From Rhizaria sp. SCN 62-66 (lineage: Eukaryota; Rhizaria, unplaced), in contig MEDY01000476.1 of the NCBI GenBank assembly GCA_001724265.1, positions 1 through 28,267 of the forward strand: a stretch of DNA of 28,267 bases, written 5' to 3'. Below the pieces are notes generated by a model. The model searched no databases, had not been told where the DNA came from, and was given only the letters and a program-made list of their open reading frames with translations. Shown piece by piece: positions 11,040 to 22,106 of the stretch. Every line of letters begins with the position of its first letter. Position 1 is the stretch's first letter. The position numbers and the translations under genes were made by a program.

Positions 11040-11429
11040 TGTGCTTTGGAGACTCAGAGTTGTAGCCTAAGCAAACACGAATTAACGGAAGCGCAATTCA
11101 ATACAGGTACTGTCGTGGTGCGGAACAGCTTGAGTGCTGACGGAAAGACAGGGGATGAACAGGAGAGCTTTTTGAGATGGGATCACGTAACGGTCACTGG
11201 GACTTGGCAGTCGCGCTGGAGTGTGGTGACGAGATGAGTCGTTCCGAAGTCCCTGCAAATGTCACTATGATCGTTATTTTGCTTCAGTTTTCCAATGGTG
11301 TGATTTTAAACAACCAATGTTGTTTTATTCTTACATTATTCTGGCTAACACTGAGACTGCGATCCTCATTTCACATTCTCTAATTGTCGCTTCATCACTT
11401 GTCGGACCTAGGGGTAGACCCAGTTCGCC
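11040..11429. promoter_or_regulatory. Shared divergent upstream region (LRR gene / 5'-nucleotidase gene)
   Basis: These 390 bp separate two start codons that point away from each other, so both promoters must lie here or in the 5' ends. Its right half is AT-rich. I see no convincing TATA box or named element. Confidence 0.5.
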
Positions 11430-13725
11430 ATGATGCTCGGGCGCCTCCGTGCTCTGCACCGGCTTCCTTCCCCGCTGACCAGCAGCTTTGCGTTGGGGAC
11501 TTCCGTGCTTGCGCCTACATTTGGCGCTGCCCCGAACCGTCCCGCGCTCGCCGCACGTTCCGAGGCGCGCTTTTCATCCTCCTCTGCGTTCCCTCATGAC
11601 TCGTGCCCGATCCCGCCTGCCCACCTCTTCAACCCGCCGCCTTCGCCGGACCCGCTCGTGCCCAGTCTGTCTTCGGAGGATTTCTTCCGCAATGTCTCTC
11701 TCTTCGCGTCGGGCAGCGAGTTATCGAGCTCGCTGTACGCGGAGAAGTCGCGCGTGTCCTTCTCGCCCTCGTCAGTCTTCGCGAACTGCGACTTGTCACT
11801 GGAGCACATCGACGCTTGGGGCTGGGACTACGACTTCACGCTCGTCAACTACACCAACGAGCTCGCCGCGTTTGTCTACCACCGCGTGATCGCCATCCTC
11901 GCCCACGAGCACAAGTACCCTATCCAGCCGCTGCTGTCGTACGAGTACGACCCCACGTACGCCATCAAGGGCATCCGCTTCGACAAGAAGACCGGACTCT
12001 TCTTCAAGCTCGACCAGTTCTCCAAGCTCCAGAAAGACTGCGTGTACCGCGGCAAGCAGCGCCTGCCTGTCAGCGAAGTCATCGAGGTCTACTCCGGCAC
12101 CGTTGTCTCTCAAGAGGTGCTCGATCGCAGCTACACATTCGCGGACCTCTTCGCACCGCCAGAGGCGTGTGTGCTGGCCGACGTCACTGACTGCCTCCGC
12201 GCAGCCCAGGTCGACTTTGACCCGTTGTTTGTGCAGCGCGACGTCCGTGAGGCCGTCGAGCGCCTCCACAAGTCGCGCGAGGTTCGTTTACTTAACACAT
12301 CGCTCGTGGTTTATATAACAGTATCAAACTTTTTTGTCATTGACATCCAATGCGCTTTTTTCTGAACGGTAGACGCCATGTTTTGAATTTTTAATGAACT
12401 TTTTTTTTTCCAAATTTTTGGTTTTTATTAACAAAATTCTCTTAATGTCATTATATCTTTCTATATTGTTTGTCTTTGGGTTAACACAGGTGCACCGCGA
12501 GGTGATGCGCTGCCCGTCGCTGTACATCGAGCCCAACCCGCGTCTGCTGCCGTTCTTGCGCCGCATCCGCGACGCCGGCAAGCGCACTTTCCTGCTCTCC
12601 AACTCTCCGTTTGACTTTATCGACATGGGCATGGCATATCTCCTCGGTACGCCCACCGCCGGCGGCGCTTGGCCGCGGCCGCGCTTCGCACCCTCACAAC
12701 CACAGGCATCGTCGTCGTCGTCGTCGTCGTCATCGTCGGATTCCGCGGGTCTGCAGTCGTGGCGCGACCTGTTTGACTTGGTCATGGTCTCGGCACGCAA
12801 ACCCGACTTCTACAGCTCCAACGAGCGCTTCCGCGAAGTCCAGCCTGAGTCGGGACTCGTCTCGCTCGCGCCCGCGCGCAAGCTCGAGCGCGGCCGCGTC
12901 TACGCCGGCGGGAGCTTCGCCGAGCTGTCCAAGCTCACGGGGCTCTCGGGGCAGCGCGTGCTCTACCTGGGCGACCACATGCGGAATGACTTGGCGCCTG
13001 TGGCTCAGAGCGCGCGCTGGCGCAAGGGCGCGATCGTCCGTGAAGTCGGCGAAGAGCTGCGCGTGATGCAGACCCCGCGCGTGCAGGGCCTGCTCTCGGC
13101 GCTGGCCAAGCTCGAGGCGCTCGTTGCCGCGGGCCAGTCGATCGCGGCCGACGACGTAAGTCTGCAGACGCGCCGGCTCAAGGAGATGCGTGGTATGGTG
13201 CGGCGCGCGGTGCGCGAGTCGTTCAACAGCAACTTCGGCAGCGTGTTCCGCACAAACACCGAGAAATCGCACTTTTTCGCCGATGTGACGCGTTTCGCAG
13301 ATATCTACTCCGCGGATGTGACCAATTTCCTGCACTATCCGGTCAACTACACCTTTTACGCGTCGCGCGGCGTCTACCCTCACGAGGCCCCACTGGTGCG
13401 CTCAGTGTCTCCCCCCGAGCACGAGCACGGCAGCGGCGACGCGCAGCACACTGCCGCTGACAGAGTCCCACAGCAGCAGCAGAGAGAGGAGGCGCAGCAG
13501 AGCGCGAGAGCGGCCGCGGTGGTCAAGAGCGCGGCTGCAGTGGCGATGGACGAGCTGGGACACACTCTGCAGGCGCTCATCGCGATGCCTTCCCCTCGCT
13601 CACACGCACACTCGCACGCGCATTTGCAGACTCACGCTGCGGCGGCGCAGCAGCAGCAGAGAGGGACGTCTGCGACTGCAGCGGCTGCGGAGGAGCAGCC
13701 GAAGCAAACAGCATATGCGACTTGA
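11430..13725 (+). CDS. HAD-superfamily 5'-nucleotidase, NT5DC/cN-II type, probably mitochondrial (695 aa, 2 exons)
   Basis: Exon 1 is 11430-12281, intron 12282-12489 (GTTCGT...TTAACACAG, phase 0), exon 2 12490-13725 (TGA). All four HAD motifs are present. Motif I is WGWDYDFTLVNY, with nucleophile D133 and general acid D135. Motif II is LLSNSP at 319-324. The motif III lysine is K388 in ARKPDFY. Motif IV is YLGDHMRND with D446. This order and spacing match the cytosolic-purine-nucleotidase-like NT5DC1/2/3 family, whose members dephosphorylate nucleoside monophosphates or have unproven substrates. The first 50 residues are Arg/Ser/Ala-rich without acidic residues, typical of a mitochondrial presequence. 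A low-complexity poly-Ser insertion (about 337-373) sits between motifs II and III, and the last 100 residues are Gln/Ala/His-rich and probably disordered. It is longer than human NT5DC2/3 because of these additions. The family is firm; substrate is not. Confidence 0.92.
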
Positions 13726-14014
13726 ATTCGATTATAGTGAGTATTTAAGGATTAATATTGACTCATCAGTGGATTTAATGATTTATGAGTCAACATAACG
13801 ATACATAGCTTCATATTTTTATGAAAATGTACTTGATATGGTGCATCTGTATCTCTTTTCAAGTCGTTTGTTGCTCTGGCCCGCACGCTCGTGAACAGCT
13901 TGATCCCCGTTTGTGGTCGATGGGGCGGACCCGACCGAAATGCAGTGGGGGTGGGTGATGAGGGATGCTTCGCGGGAGCAATTCGTGCTGTTTTGTGACA
14001 GAACACCGCGTATA

Positions 14015-15508
14015 ATGTCTACTGAGGCTTTCCACTATCCCTTCCTTGGCGAGAACACTTGCCCCTTCAAGGCTGAGCTCATTGCCACCGCTGTACGTAT
14101 ACTTTTCAATTCGATGATGGTGCCCATCGATCGCTTGAACCATCGTCTCGTCATGCTTTCCCGGCGCGATTTCGCTGCACCTCCGATGCATTTCTGACAC
14201 GTCCTTTCAATAATGTATGGTAATCATTTGTAAATGTATGAGTATGAATCCATTTCTTGTCGGATCTCACTTTTAAACGTGAAACCTTGCTTCCCCGTGA
14301 CCCACGTTTAGGCCAAGATCTGCCAGCCCGGCAAGGGTATCCTCGCCGCTGACGAGTCCACCGGCACCATCGGCTCCCGCTTCCAGAGCATCGGCCTCGA
14401 GAACAACCAGGCCAACCGCCGCGCGTACCGCAAGCTCCTCTTCACCACCCCCAGTACGTCTTTTTCCTCACATCCGGATTTTCCTCAATTTTGTCCTCGT
14501 CGTCGTCCTCGCTCCATCCCAGCGTCCAACTATTCCACAAACGTATCAGATCTCGCACACCTTCATACGCATCACTCTCACACTTTATTTCGCCATCTAC
14601 GTAACATTCCTGCTCCATGTTTAGACCTCAGCAAGTCGATCTCCGGCGTGATCCTGTTCGAGGAGACGCTCTTCGACAAGGACGGCGACAAGCCCCTGGT
14701 CCAGCCCCTCGTCGACGCTGGCATCGTGCTCGGCATCAAGACCGACCTCGGCACCAAGCCCATCCCGTTCTGCAACAACGAGACCTACACCCAGGGTCTC
14801 ACCGACCTCGACGCGCGCTGCCAGAAGTACTACAAGGCCGGCGCCCGCTTCGCCAAGTGGCGCGCCGTGCTGCGCATCTCGCGCGGCACCCCGTCCCAGT
14901 GCGCGATCGACGAGAACGCGACGACGCTGGCCAAGTACGCCGCCATCTCCCAGGCCAACGGGCTCGTCCCGATCGTGGAGCCGGAGATCCTGATGGACGG
15001 CGACCACTCGATCGAGATCTGCCAGTACTGGACCGAGAAGGTCATCTCGGCCTGCTACAAGGCCCTCTCGGACAACCACGTCATCCTCGAGGGCACGCTG
15101 CTCAAGCCCAACATGGTCGCCCCCGGCGCCGCGCACGCCAAGCGCGCCACCCCCGAGGAAGTCGCCAAGGCCACCGTCACCGCGCTCCAGCGCTCCGTGC
15201 CGCCCGCGATGCCCGGGGTGTGCTTCCTCTCGGGCGGCCAGTCCGAGGAGGAGGCCACGGTGCACCTCAACGCGCTCAACACATACGAGGGCAAGAAGCC
15301 GTGGCACCTGACCTTCTCGTACGGCCGCGCGCTGCAGAAGTCTTGCATCTCGGTCTGGGGCGGCAAGGCCGAGAACGTGGCCGCGGCGCAGAAGACGCTC
15401 CTCACCCGCGCCAACGCCAACGGCGCCGCGAACCTCGGCCAGTACAAGGGCGAGGCCGCGTCCAAGGAGGCCGCGCAGTCCCTCTACGTCTCCAACTACA
15501 AGTACTAA
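14015..15508 (+). CDS. Class I fructose-bisphosphate aldolase (367 aa, 3 exons)
   Basis: Exons are 14015-14092, 14312-14453 and 14625-15508 (TAA). Introns 14093-14311 (phase 0) and 14454-14624 (phase 1) both have a GTACGT donor and a GTTTAG acceptor. The enzyme cleaves fructose 1,6-bisphosphate to dihydroxyacetone phosphate and glyceraldehyde 3-phosphate in glycolysis and gluconeogenesis. Conserved active-site segments are ADEST (D40), FAKWRAVL (K151), VEPEI (E192) and EGTLLKPNM, with the Schiff-base lysine K234. [10 protein letters not shown] and [12 protein letters not shown] are also intact, and the chain ends in the usual C-terminal Tyr. Length is normal for the family (about 363). The usual VDKG segment reads TDLG at 113-116, so a substrate-site lysine is replaced by Leu. 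No presequence is seen, so it is cytosolic. The coding region is strongly GC-biased, as expected for a highly expressed gene. Confidence 0.97.
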
Positions 15509-16177
15509 GCACGGAGCGACACTTTGCTGTGCGCCGCGCAAAATCAACGGCAGCAGAAGCGACAACGCACGCGCTGCTGATGCTGTAATGTAACTTGAGA
15601 GCTTTTTTGTTTGTTTGAGATAAGCTTTGAGCTGAGAGAAGGAGAAAAGGATTGAACGACTGCAGTTGCTGTTGTTGCGCTGCGAAAGCGCGAACGCAGA
15701 CTGCGTCGTGGTATTGGCTTTTTAAACCAAGTCTGCGCCATATGAGATGAGATGGCGAGATCGATTGGCGGACCGCGGAAATGCGGCCGCTTTTTATAGA
15801 GTGAAATTGCTCCGGGTGTGTGGTGAATATCACAGAACCGCAGTTGCGTTTCCTTTCTGCAATAATACAATACGTGTCATTGTCACCTTTAGTCTTTGTT
15901 TTCACTTATTGTGTGAGAGAGTATCATCATGCGTTGTATTGTGATTGATGTGAATTGTAAAATTGCATTGACTTGAAAGCGTGGGGGGGATAAATGCATC
16001 AAAAGCTGCGACACTTAAAAACTGTGATCAAAAGCGTTTAAAAAAAAGGAACAAACCAGACAAACTTGTTTTTAAAAGAAGACCTCAAACAAAACCGAGC
16101 ACACTGTTTGTTTCCGCTTCACTTCACTTCACTTCACACTGTGTATCATGCATCTGGCGATGCCTTTCCCTCTGGCC
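15509..16177. other. Convergent 3' intergenic region
   Basis: It lies between the aldolase stop and the PH-LRR stop and must hold both 3' ends. It contains T- and A-rich stretches and a (CTTCA)4 microsatellite at 16117-16136. No gene or structured RNA was recognised. Confidence 0.6.
16117..16136. repeat. (CTTCA)4 microsatellite
   Basis: Four perfect pentanucleotide units lie about 40 bp past the stop of the PH-LRR gene, in its probable 3' UTR. Confidence 0.85.
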
Positions 16178-19100
16178 TTACTTGAGGTCGCTGCAAATGG
16201 CCACGGGCGTGAAGTGTGCCCTGTCCCTGCCCCTGGCGGCGTCGAAGATCTCCAGATCGGGAGCGTGGAACCGGTACAGCATGCGGAGCGCCATGAGCCC
16301 CTCAGCGTTGAGGCTGTAGTGGGCGACGCGGACGGCCGTGAGCGACTCCGAGAGCTCGGCCAAGTGCGTGACAGCGGCTGCGCCCTCGACGCCCACGGGG
16401 CAGTCGCCCAGGTCGAGCGTGCGGAGCGCGGGGGACCAGGCCAGGGCGCGGGCCAGCGCCACCGCGCCCGCAGCGCCGAGCCCCGCGCAGCCCCGCAGCG
16501 AGAGGTGCGCCAGCCCAGTCGCCGGGAAGCGGACGGTGGGGACACCGGCCGCGGCGGCGGGGGCCGCGGCGGGGGGCGCGGGCGGCGGCGGGGGCGGCGG
16601 CGGCGCCGGATGGCCGCCAAGAGCGCCGCCGGCGCCAGCGCCGAGGGGCACGGCGACCGAGGCGCGCGACGCGAGCAGCGACGGCGGCAGCCCGTGCTGC
16701 GCCCAGCGCGCGATGGCCGTCGCGCCGGCGTCGCCCACGGCCGTGGCGTCGAGAGCGAGCGAGCGCATGCTGTCGCCGGCGGCGGCCGACGCGCCCAGCA
16801 GCGCGGCCAGCGCGGCGGCGCCGGTGTCGCCGAAGCCGCCGTTGCCGCTCAGCAGCACCGTGCGCAGTGCGGAGTAGACGAAGCCAGCGCCACCGCCGTT
16901 GTTGTTGCTGTTTGCGGCGACAGCGCGCTCGAGGGCGGCGACAAAGGTGTCGGTGACACCCGCGCGCGAGAAGTCGAGCGTGGCGACGCGGCGCTGCGCG
17001 GGGTTCGCCAGAAGCGCGGCGAGCAGCGCGGGCAGCTCGGGCACGGCGGGCAGCCACGCGGCGTCGGCGAAGCTGATCTCCTGCAGCGCGGGCAGCGGGT
17101 GAGCGGCGAGCGCGCGCAAGAGGCAGTCGGCGGCGACCGAGTCGAGCGGGACACGACCCGCGCGCAGCGCCGCCACGGGCAGCGCGTCGCGGTCGCCGAT
17201 GAGCGTGGCGAGCGTGGACGCGGCGTCAGGCGCGAGCGCGGGCCCGTCGAGGTCCAGCGCGTGGCACTGCACCGCGGGCCACGCGGCGCGGCCGAGCGCG
17301 GCGACGGCCTCGGACGACGGCGCGGCGCCGGCCGCGGCGGCCAGCAGCGCGGCGTTGTCGCCCACGGCGCAGGCGGACGCGATGTGCAGCAGCTCGGCGC
17401 CCGGAACCGGCACGAGCGACGCGGCGTGCACTGGCGCGAGCTGGGCCGCGAGCGCGGGCGGGAGGTGCGCCGCGGTGACGGCCATCGCGGCCGGTGCGAA
17501 AAGCTGGACGTCGAACGCTCGCACGACGCGCGCGTCCATGGGCACGTTCTGCATGCGGCAGCGGCGCATGTACTCGGCGTTGGCCACGCGCGCGCGCAGC
17601 GCAGAGAGCCAGCCGCGGTGCGCCAGCACGGGCTCCGGCGGCGGCGCCAGCGCGCCGGGGCCACTATTGCCTCCAGCAGCAGCGGCGCCGGCGCCGGCGG
17701 CAGCGGAGAGCGAGCCGTAGCTGTTGCCGTGCTGCGGGGCGCGGACGGGTGCGCCCACGGCAGCGGCGGCGGCGGCGGCGTGCTCGGCGCGGAGCCAGAT
17801 CTTGGCGCCCTTGTCGACGGTGAGCACGATGTGCGCGCCCGCGGGCGAAGAAGGGTCGTCGAGCGCGGTGACGAGCGCGCCCTTGAGCTGGACCGAGCCC
17901 TTGGGCTTCGAGTCGCCGCAGCGCGCAAAGAGGTCAAGCCGGTCGCGGTGCAGCACGGCCCAGCGCAGCCCCCAGCCCTTGGCCATGAGGTCGGACGAGT
18001 AGCCGACGGGGCCGGCGATGAAGACGTCTGCTTCGGCGCGCGCACGCGGCATCGGCGCGGTGAACGCGGACCCGTGCGCGGGCGCAGCAGCAGCAGCGCC
18101 GCCATGGGAGGGTGAGCTTGGTCCGCCCGCCGAAGAGGAGGCGGCTGCGGCGGCGGCGACGGCGGCGGCGACGGCGGCGGCGGAGTTGGTGGACGCGTCG
18201 ATGGCTGCGAACAGCGACTCGAACCGCGCGAGCGGCCGCGCCCGGGCGGCGTTGGCGGCGGCGTTGGCGGCGGAGGGCCCTGTGGCGGCGGCGGGCCCGC
18301 GGCCGGCGGCGGCGGTGGCGGCGGCGGCGAGCTCGGCGCGGCGGCGAGCTCGGCGGCGGCGACAGCCTGCGCGCGGTCCGCGAGCGCGCGCAGCAGCTCG
18401 GCGCTGCGCACGGGCGCCACTGCGGTGCCGCCCAGCCCCGGGGTCACGATCGGGCCCGCCGTCGACGCCGACGCGTGCGCAGTCACGGGCGCGGGCGCAC
18501 TGGAGGCGGCAGGGGCCGGAGCGGCGGCGGCGGCGGCGGTGATGGGGGGCGGCATGCGCGGGGGCTGGAAGATGCTGCCGGAGCGGTCCTTGTTTGCAGC
18601 GGCGGCGCTGGCGTCAGGCGCAGCAGGTGCAGCAGGCGCAGCAGGCGCGGGGGACGCGGCAGGTGCAGGGGGGGAGGCGTGGCGGGCAGCGGCCTCAGCC
18701 TCAGCCTTAGCCTTGGCCTCTGCCTCGGCGGCGGCCTCAGCGGCGGCCTCAGCGGCGGCGGCGTCAGCGTCAGCCTTCTCCTTGGCAGCAGCGGCCTCGG
18801 CGGCGGCCTCAGCCTCGGCAGCAGCGGCGGCCTCGGCGTCAGCCTTGGCCTTGGCGGCGTCGGCCTCAGCCTTGGCAGCAGCAGCGGCGGCCTCGGCAGC
18901 GGCGGCGGCAGGAGCGGCCGCAGCAGCCTTCTCCTTCTCTTCCTCCGCCGCAGCCACCGCAGCAGCAGCAGCAGCGGCAGCAGCGGCGTCATCCTCAGCA
19001 GGCGGCGCGGCGGGCGCGGCGGGGGCCGCAGGCGCGGGGGGAGCCGCAGGCGCGGGGGGAGCCGCGGGGGCAGCGGGAGCCGCAGGCGCGGCGGGCGCTG

Positions 19101-20044
19101 CAGGGGCAGCAGGGGCGGCGGGAGCGGCAGGGGCCGCGGGGGCAGCAGGGGCAGGGACTGCGAGGTCGACGTCCTGCGTGAACGTGGCCTTGGGCATGGC
19201 GTGCGCGCGCTGGCCGCTGCCGGGGGCGCGCTTCATGACGACGCCGCGCGAGAAGTGCTGCATTTGCCCCGCAGCAGGGTCCGCAGCGTGCGGCGGATGC
19301 TCGGCGCCGCTGTGACTCGCGGACATCGATGATGACGACGATGATGATGCGGGCGCGGGCGGCGCGGGCGGCGCGGCGGGCGCGGGCGGGGCGGCGGGCG
19401 CGGGAGGAGCTGCAGGGGCGGCGGGCGCGGCGGGCGCAGGCGGCGCGGCGGGGGCGGCGGGAGCGGGGTGATGGCCGGCGGGCAGAGACGGAGGCGCGGC
19501 GGGAGCAGCGGGCGCGGCCGGGGCCGGGGGCGCAGCCGCGGCCGGAGGCGCGGCCGGGGCAGCTCCCGGGAGCGGGGGCGGGGCGGCGCCGGTGTGAGCG
19601 TGTTCAGCGGGCGCGGCGCCACCGGCGGCTGCGGCCTCTGCGGCGGCCTTCTCAGCGGCTTCCTTCTCGAGCTGCTTCTTGCGCCACGGGGGCACGTCGC
19701 CCGGGCGCAGCATGCCGGGCTGCAGAGAGCGTCGGGGAGCAGCAAAGAGCGAACGAGAGGGCGATGAGAGTGAGGTCAGGAGAAGGTTTCGTTTCAGGTG
19801 AGGGCAGGTTTCATCGGATGTACGTGTGAGAGATGCGTGTAATGCGATGCTGTCACGGGGAACATAACGAATACAAGTCAGGTCATACGCCCACACTCGT
19901 TATAAGTCGTAACAACTCGTTTAGAGGGCATGGGGGAGAAAAACGTACCATCCCAATGGCTCCTGCACTGAGCAAAGATGCACTTAGCTTGGCGATCTTG
20001 CCCGCTTGGGCATCCGCTTGATGTGAGTCAGCCGCGTCAGACAT
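16178..20044 (-). CDS. Ala/Pro-rich protein with PH domain and leucine-rich repeats; frame interrupted at a 17-bp duplication
   Basis: Exon 1 is 20044-19949 (ATG directly preceded by in-frame TGA), intron 19948-19720 (GTACGT...CTCTGCAG, phase 0), exon 2 19719-16178 (TAA). Exon 1 encodes 32 residues including KIAKLSASLLSAGAIGM; exon 2 opens PGMLRPGDVPPWRKK, then an acidic/Lys helix and long Ala-Pro repeats with an Ala/Glu/Lys coiled-coil-like block. The N-terminal frame and the C-terminal frame (open from at least 18338 to 16178) differ. Removing one copy of the perfect 17-bp tandem repeat at 18322-18355 makes one frame of about 1206 residues. In that numbering a PH-type domain lies at about 587-680 (GWGLRWAVLHRDRLDLF, PKGSVQLKG, then a C-terminal helix), and RNI-type LRRs at about 850-1190 (LRTVLLSGNGGFGD, LAHLSLRGCAGLG, LRTLDLGDCPVG). 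PH followed by LRR recalls the CARMIL actin-capping regulators, but that homology is not shown. A membrane-lipid-binding scaffold is likely. Confidence 0.8.
18322..18355. repeat. Perfect 17-bp tandem duplication at a coding frame switch
   Basis: CGGCGGCGAGCTCGGCG occurs at 18322-18338 and again, without a mismatch, at 18339-18355. Upstream in the gene (higher coordinates) coding potential follows one minus frame; below it follows another. The offset between the frames equals the loss of exactly 17 bases. Confidence 0.9.
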
Positions 20045-20574
20045 TCACCAATACGTATTCACACGTGATTATATCTCACGCAGACGACGATAACTCGGTA
20101 TATTCCGCGTTTTTTGGGCAGCTTAGAGGCCACGAGGTGTCGGAGCCTTCAGAAGGCCGAAAAAAGTAAGTCATTTTCGATCCAACCACAAACGCTTTTT
20201 TTGATTATTTTTCTCGAAACTCCATTTTGGTTTGTGGTGGAAGTGGTGGTGTTGGGTGGACTAACGGGATGAGCAATTGAGCAATAACATTGGGCTATTA
20301 ATAATATGGGACAACGAGTCCGAGCGTATTATGCTTAGTTGTGTATTTTCCCATTTATATATTTTTGTCAGCTTGCGTCTGTGCAATGTATCTCCCTAGA
20401 TATGAAATTGCACGTGCCCTCGTTCAAATGGCTCTTTCCCGATCCAGATATCGCACACAAGACGCCCATGAATATTCGCTTCTTATCTTTGCTTTAACTT
20501 CCAACCCTCACTCTCACGTTTCTCTTGTGTTTGTTTCCCGCCTTTTTAGCTTTGCACTCTTCTTTCACCACAAG
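20045..20574. promoter_or_regulatory. Shared divergent upstream region (PH-LRR gene / Stf2-like gene)
   Basis: These 530 bp lie between two divergent start codons. A TATA-like TTTATATATTTTT is at 20354-20366, about 210 bp before the plus-strand ATG. A GTAAGT at 20166 and a pyrimidine-rich CCTTTTTAG ending at 20549 could bound a 5'-UTR intron of the plus-strand gene; this is unproven. Confidence 0.4.
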
Positions 20575-20847
20575 ATGTCTTCCCTGAAGCCCAACCACAC
20601 GACCAAGTCGCACAAGTCCCTTGAGGCGGACCGCTACTCGCACTCGTACGCCGGCCTGCACGATAACTCCAAGGACGGCATGAAGCGCGGCGGCGGTGGT
20701 GCCTACAACTGGGGCTCCACCGCGGACGAGATCCGTGACGCCGTGGACGAGTACCAGGCCGAGTCGCGCTCGCGCTCCAACTCGAACAATTCAAAGAACG
20801 GGGTCCACGCTCCTGCCAGCAAGGCCGTCGCGACCAACGCGCACTAA
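20575..20847 (+). CDS. Small hydrophilic Stf2/HABP4-like protein (90 aa)
   Basis: ATG at 20575 follows a pyrimidine-rich leader and the frame ends in TAA. The frame is open further upstream, but that part is AT-rich and lacks the codon bias seen after 20575. The protein is very hydrophilic (Ser, Asn, Lys, Arg, Asp) with no signal peptide or membrane span. The central block KRGGGGAYNWGSTADEI (37-53) matches the G-rich, N/T-W-G motif followed by an acidic D-E-I helix found in yeast Stf2/Tma10 (84-86 aa) and, more loosely, the KGGAGG..-W-G motif of HABP4/SERBP1 and PDCD4. Yeast Stf2-type proteins are hydrophilins linked to ATP-synthase regulation, desiccation tolerance and ribosomes. Function here is inferred from one motif and matching length only. 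The tail after residue 58 is Ser/Asn-rich and probably disordered. Confidence 0.75.
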   Translation: MSSLKPNHTTKSHKSLEADRYSHSYAGLHDNSKDGMKRGGGGAYNWGSTADEIRDAVDEYQAESRSRSNSNNSKNGVHAPASKAVATNAH

Positions 20848-22106
20848 GCCCTGCCGCCACGACGGCTACGAGCTTGCACATAGCCACAATCTTAGCCGCA
20901 AAGCCATAGCTGAGGCAAGGTTGGGCTATGTGAGTAGTTAAGCAAACTCAACAAATCCACAAACAATATTGATAACCCTCACCTGTGCTCCTTCCTCTTC
21001 CTCGATGTATAGTCAACAAATGCAATAATAACACAACACGTTACAAAGGAGCAACGATCTTTTCCATTTCTAAAGTATTAATACAATTGATCCATTCATA
21101 TCAACCACAATTATATATATAATTTTTTTACTGACCACAATTCAATGCTTGATTCTACTGGACGTGTTTTGAACTGTATTCAAGTATATTGACCATATAT
21201 GCTCCAAAACTGTATGAATTTTCACTATATTGGTTGATTTTCTTAAAATAAATAATTTATTCACGCACACGCATTGGTTGAGATGTATTTATTATCAGTT
21301 TGTAAACTTTCTTCAGCAGTGCCGTTGACCGAAGGTTTAGTATTAATAAGCATCAGCAGAGCGAGTCGTCGTCTGAACATAACAGGGCTGTTTTTACGGC
21401 GTAAACAACGATTGTTTACATCCACTCCGAACGTTTTTCCGTCAACGAAATTTTATTGTGACCTTGTTCGATGTATTGAAGTGAAAACACACCGCCATTG
21501 AAAAGCTAGTAATGGATGACATTAATGTTGTAATTTCGTCGTGACCACAATATATAACACAGCAGTATTAGGTTTACGCATGAAACCAACCATATAATTT
21601 CTGATATGTCCTCTATAAACGATGAATTCTTCGCGTGAACTTCATGAAATCATGACAAAATGGATCTTGAAAACTTAAGTATATAAAGCACATCAAAATA
21701 ATAAATATTAATCAAGATAGAAATGTTAAAAAACAACAACATATCAAAGAATCAGCTTAGTTAATTCATGTTCCACGGAGATATCAACTTGATTATGCGA
21801 TTTTCTAATCCTCGGAAAAGTTTAGCCGCTGCTTTTGACCGAGCTGCCGCCACGCTGGCCGTTTGGTTTTGGCCTAAGTTGTGAGAGTTTTGAACGCTCC
21901 AAAAAATTGGGACAACTGAACGAAGTGGATCGTCTATTGATGCAAAATTTTACAGTTGTATAGTTTAAGAGATAATATATCAGTATTTTGATGTTCGCCT
22001 GAACAGAATGCTGTTCAGATCTTACAGAATGCTAATTTTTGTTGTCTCTCGCCAAAGCTCACTTGTCGTTGCTCTTGCGTCGCCCCGATTACTTTATAGG
22101 CACTCG
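20848..22106. other. Long AT-rich intergenic region, no gene recognised
   Basis: About 1.26 kb of strongly AT-rich DNA lies between two plus-strand genes. It holds TA-rich runs (around 21110 and 21550) and the short motif GACCACAAT at 21133 and 21543, with a related ACCACAAT at 21104. Open frames here are short and lack codon bias. The right end must contain the promoter of the secreted Cys-rich protein gene. Confidence 0.55.

Noticed and set aside
12647-12756. GTACGC...CTGCAG intron in the 5'-nucleotidase
   Set aside because: 110 nt is not a multiple of three and the join puts the conserved WRDLFD segment out of frame; the alternative acceptor at 12705 also fails. Kept as coding insertion.
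18100-18330. Formin-like poly-proline (FH1) region in the PH-LRR gene
   Set aside because: It is the shifted reading of Ala codons past the 17-bp duplication; the neighbouring frame gives a smoother protein that joins the PH domain.
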